64,000 nucleotides of DNA, from the NCBI RefSeq assembly GCF_023856365.1, contig NC_064543.1:3431952-3495951 (forward strand). Direction: 5' to 3'. Shown one piece after another: positions 60,440 through 64,000 of this stretch; position 1 is the stretch's first letter, and the number at the start of each line of letters is the position of its first letter. The stretch comes from Brienomyrus brachyistius (Eukaryota > Chordata > Actinopteri > Osteoglossiformes > Mormyridae). Under the pieces are notes generated by a model. It had not been told where the DNA came from. It saw nothing but the letters and a program-made list of their open reading frames with translations, and ran no database searches. Made by a program: the position numbers and the translations under genes.

Positions 60440-60809
60440 TCTGTTTAGTAAGTGGTGAAGTCTTTTCCCAAGTGGTGCTTCCAGAAAGAAACCACGAATG
60501 AGGCAGGGGGAGGAGAGGAGGTGCAGGAAGGCGGTAGGAGGGAGAGCCCATGCGATTACTGGGAGGTCAGCGTTTTATTGCAGGCGTCGGGGTCTACTGA
60601 TGGAAAGAAAAGAGGGAATGAACGGGAGAGATGCTGGCAATTTCTTTATAGATGTGCAAAATGGCGCAAGCAGATACTACTCCCACTAGTCCCGAGCTCA
60701 GAATATGAAGACCTAACCAGATGATTTCATCTATTCTGTCTTATTTTATTTTATTTATTTTTGCGAGTTTCGGTTTTTGACGGATCGTATTGTTTTTTAA
60801 AGACAGTAA
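60440..60809 (+). promoter_or_regulatory. Probable IGDCC3 5' UTR / promoter region
   Basis: A purine-rich block (about 60500-60640, gaggcagggggaggagagga) lies directly upstream of the start exon. TAA at 60807-60809 abuts the ATG in frame, so the coding frame cannot extend further upstream. The transcription start is unknown. Confidence 0.4.
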
Positions 60810-60867
60810 ATGGCTCCCAAGCTCAGCTTCCCATGCTTTCTTGGAGTACTCATAAGAGCTCTAGTGG
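60810..60867 (+). CDS. igdcc3: IGDCC3 exon 1 (signal peptide), rest outside window
   Basis: ATG follows an in-frame TAA and opens MAPKLSFPCFLGVLIRALV with one G left before GTAAGT. This is a basic start, a hydrophobic core and a phase-1 donor, the same design and phase as IGDCC4 exon 1. IGDCC3 (Punc) is the expected neighbour downstream of IGDCC4 on the same strand. No Ig exon is visible to 64,000, so identification rests on position and exon design; it could be the signal exon of another secreted protein. Confidence 0.6.
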
Positions 60868-62047
60868 GTAAGTGTGTTATTGACATCGCTGATATCGTTT
60901 TTGGTACTTGGGTGACACCTTTTTGGAACTGTGCCGTCTTTTGTCTTCATGTGGTGTAACCAGTGCCGTGAACATGGTTGGCCATTACGCTTGGCGCTGA
61001 ACACTCCCACTGACCATGAACTTGGCTGTATCAGCACGAGTTCTTGACATTTTCAAAGTGTTTTTATTTGCATTGTTTTCGCTGCCTTTGGGATTACCGC
61101 CTTATATTAATGTGTATTGCGTATATTTTGCGATGAAGCTCAATTAAACACCAGTTTTAAATCGCATATGACAATTCATATTGCAGTCAACAGTAAATTT
61201 AACGCACTTAATTTCTGGTGGGTGGCATGATTTACAGAACCGCACGCGCCTGAAGAAAATAAACTAAAACAATAACAAAATGTTAGCATATTGTAAACGA
61301 AGTATTTTGAGTTTAGTGGTTTTTTCTCCTTTATCAGAGACTGATTCAGCTCTAACATCCAATTGTTTGCTGGTGTCACTCTCAGCATTTGTATTTGGTG
61401 AAACGATATGCTGCCCAAGCGCACAACAGCTAACAGTCTTAACAGCTGTGGTGCAAATAAAAAGCCGATTGTACTACTTTTGTCTCGAGACTTCGTGAAA
61501 TACATAATGTACCATGAACGTGTTTCAGTGTGTCTTGCACATGTAGGCTAATCCATTCAGACAGAAAGGACAATGTATTTTGAATACGTGTTGTCATTCT
61601 ATCCTTGGATGATTATAGCCCATCTATTTGGTAACTGTTTTGGTAACCTGATGCTCTGAATTATCGGCTGTAAAGCAGTAGGTAAACTTCGACAGTTATC
61701 AATCCATATTATGTATATGCCGAGTTTTTGAACAAGACTTTTTGTTTATTTAACCATTGCAATAGACCGCTTTCGGCATAACAAAGGCTGCTTGTATTCT
61801 CACTCTGAACCGGCAATTTGACCGCACGCAAGACCGTGTAGTATTTCTGCTGTATGACGTAATATTTGTGTTGTTTTGAATAGTTCGGGTTTTTTCCCCT
61901 CATTTAACTGAGCCTTTCAGGTGGGTTGGTTACTACAATTAGATGTGATTGCTCCTCTTTATTTCAGAAGAAACACCATCAATAGTAAAAAACCCAATAA
62001 AAAGGGCATGTGGAAGTAATATATAGGCTATGTGTATTACAGCCTAT

Positions 62048-62164
<117 letters not shown>

Positions 62165-62679
62165 ATGAAATCTATATAAAATGCATTATATTTGTTTTCC
62201 TTTTCATATTCCTTCCCCACTCCCCTCCGTCATGCATGTTTTTTAATTTCCCCATGACTTCACCTCTCACCGGGTGCAGAGGAAGCCCACTGGCATTTTT
62301 GTGAGGCAAACAATAACACGGTGCCTTGTGTCGGTTTATCAATTTCATTTTATTCAAAATTAATTATGTAAGACATCTATTGAAATATATGCTTGAAGGA
62401 CTGATTCGATTTTGTTTTCTTTCTTTTTCAATCTTAGAATAGTAATTATATTTTGGACAGTATAAATTAACAATCAGTTGCAGCTCCAGTTTGTTTTCAC
62501 AAACAATATTTCAGCAACATTAAAACGGGAAGCATTCGAAAAGGACAAGTGAAGTTTGTCACTGACTTCTTTCTAAGTGCATAACATAAAATCAGGATGG
62601 TTTTCTTAAATTACTTTCGTTGAGGCGATGAATCGTGTGTTTTCATGCAAATTGCGTCACATACGTGTGTTTGGAGAAG

Positions 62680-62800
62680 ATGCGTCTGCGGTCACTGACC
62701 GACGTCACTCGCAGCCAATGAAAATGGGGGGACTCTGGGGCCGAGCAACGCCGGTGCGATCCTGCCCCGCCCCCCGGCTCTGCCGCTCCTTCCGTAGAAA
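62680..62800 (+). promoter_or_regulatory. GC-rich promoter-like block
   Basis: Within AT-rich sequence, this block has a CRE-like gacgtcac (62701-62708), a CCAAT box (cagccaatgaaa), and a GC box (ccccgcccccc). It could be an internal promoter or enhancer of IGDCC3. Confidence 0.35.
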
Positions 62801-64000
62801 GAGTGGAGAGGTGTTTTATTTAAAGACAAATATTATTATGTTCAATGTAAACATTTTCGTTTTTTAAATCAGATGTATAGTGACGTCGAATGATTCATTT
62901 TGTATATAAATTATTTTAATGCATTAAACAATATTATTGAACCTTCTTTCTCCTTTGCTCACACACATACAGAAAGGAAACCGATGTGTGTGTGTGTTTG
63001 GTATAATACTGTCTTATATTACCTAAATGTAACCGTACAGATGGCAAAAAGGCAGGACCTCTATTAAAAGCACTAATTTCCAATTCTTTGGCGTTTCGCG
63101 AAGCTATTAAATGAACTCTGCCTCGCTTTGCTTTGGACAGAGGAGTCTCATAAATGATTACATTTAAATGTGATGCGAGTGCTTGCAGCTGAAATACACA
63201 TGCAATCTTCCCCTTCGTGTAAAAGGCTTGATTACTCCAGATTACTGTGGTGCCCTAAGGACCTGTAAGTCATATTGCGTTAAACCAAAGAGAACCCAAT
63301 TGTTCTTGGACTAAAGAGAGCAGGTTTTTGTAACAAGCCCTCTTTGTGGTGATGATGCTCACTGATTACAACACTGTACTTATCAGGAGGGAAAGTGTGA
63401 ACTGCCAGTTATAGAAGGTAGCATAATGGTCTGTATTTTCAAGTGTGATTTAATGAAGATTCTATATGTGCTAGAATTTGTAACTGGCAGCTGACATGAA
63501 TTTCTATATACATTTACCTGACAAACCTTTAATAAATAACAGGATTAGATACAAAACTGGAAGTCCGTAAAACGTAAGAGTTGTGAGTCATGTCACAGAG
63601 AAAATAATGCCTTTGTTGACCTAGTTTTCGAATAGGCAAAGAAAATATGGCGATGCGAGAAATTACTTATTTTATTGTGTTATATTATTGTATTTTTTAA
63701 GTATTATAGTTTTGAATGTGTTAACTATGTTTATGTTTTCTCTTACATGACATATTAATTTCTAGTGCTAATTGTATTGGTGCTGTTCCAGACCAGCACA
63801 AAAAAATGGTGTGATGCATTGGAAAGTGAAACCTTCATTGCTCCTCTTCAGACGTGCCCCATTGTCCTTCTGCTCTCCATTTTGATTGGTGCTTCTTTTT
63901 CAGTGTTTAAGATTTTTTTTTTTTTAGATTTGGTAACAAATTACCAACAAATCAGAGGTCTGTGACAGGTTTAGTCCAATCCACCACTGCAATTCCACAA

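Overview
The window is vertebrate nuclear DNA, almost certainly from a ray-finned (teleost-type) fish. Genes are split into many short exons with GT-AG introns. Spacers are full of (CA/TG)n microsatellites, tRNA-derived SINEs of fish type, a dead Tc1-like transposon and hAT-like MITEs. There are no bacterial-type operons, phage genes or CRISPR arrays.

Three protein genes are supported. (1) Positions 123-3207, minus strand: the 5' half of a SCAMP5-like gene (secretory carrier membrane protein, four-pass vesicle protein). Four coding exons encode residues 1-128; the rest lies left of the window. A GC-rich block near 3950-4250 is its probable promoter. (2) Positions 18518-54495, plus strand: a complete IGDCC4 (Nope) gene. 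I could join 20 coding exons in one continuous frame (3780 nt, 1259 residues). They encode a signal peptide, four Ig domains, five fibronectin III domains, one membrane helix and a cytoplasmic tail of about 310 residues. Its 3' UTR runs to at least 56.2 kb. (3) Position 60810, plus strand: a signal-peptide exon with a phase-1 donor, best read as exon 1 of IGDCC3, whose remaining exons lie beyond the right edge. From memory, IGDCC4 followed by IGDCC3 on the same strand is the arrangement in mammals.

Layout: 0-4.3 kb, SCAMP5 5' half; 4.3-18 kb, repeat-rich spacer with an intact-looking tRNA-His(GTG) gene at 6866-6937 nested, together with a SINE, inside a dead Tc1 element; 18-19.6 kb, IGDCC4 promoter, exon 1 and a GC-rich stretch; 19.6-54.5 kb, the rest of IGDCC4, with its introns hosting most of the repeats; 54.5-57 kb, 3' UTR; 57-60.4 kb, spacer; 60.4-64 kb, start of IGDCC3.

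SCAMP5 (vesicle trafficking) and IGDCC4/IGDCC3 (cell-surface receptors of the DCC/neogenin class) are neighbours but have no known joint pathway. I found no evidence of an undescribed gene system. The points most worth a second look are a possible alternative IGDCC4 first exon, the very short SCAMP5 start exon, the nested tRNA-His/SINE/Tc1 structure, a family of mobile elements tied to TG microsatellites, a palindromic hAT MITE family with readable 8-bp target duplications, and a 0.56-kb near-identical duplication across two IGDCC4 introns.
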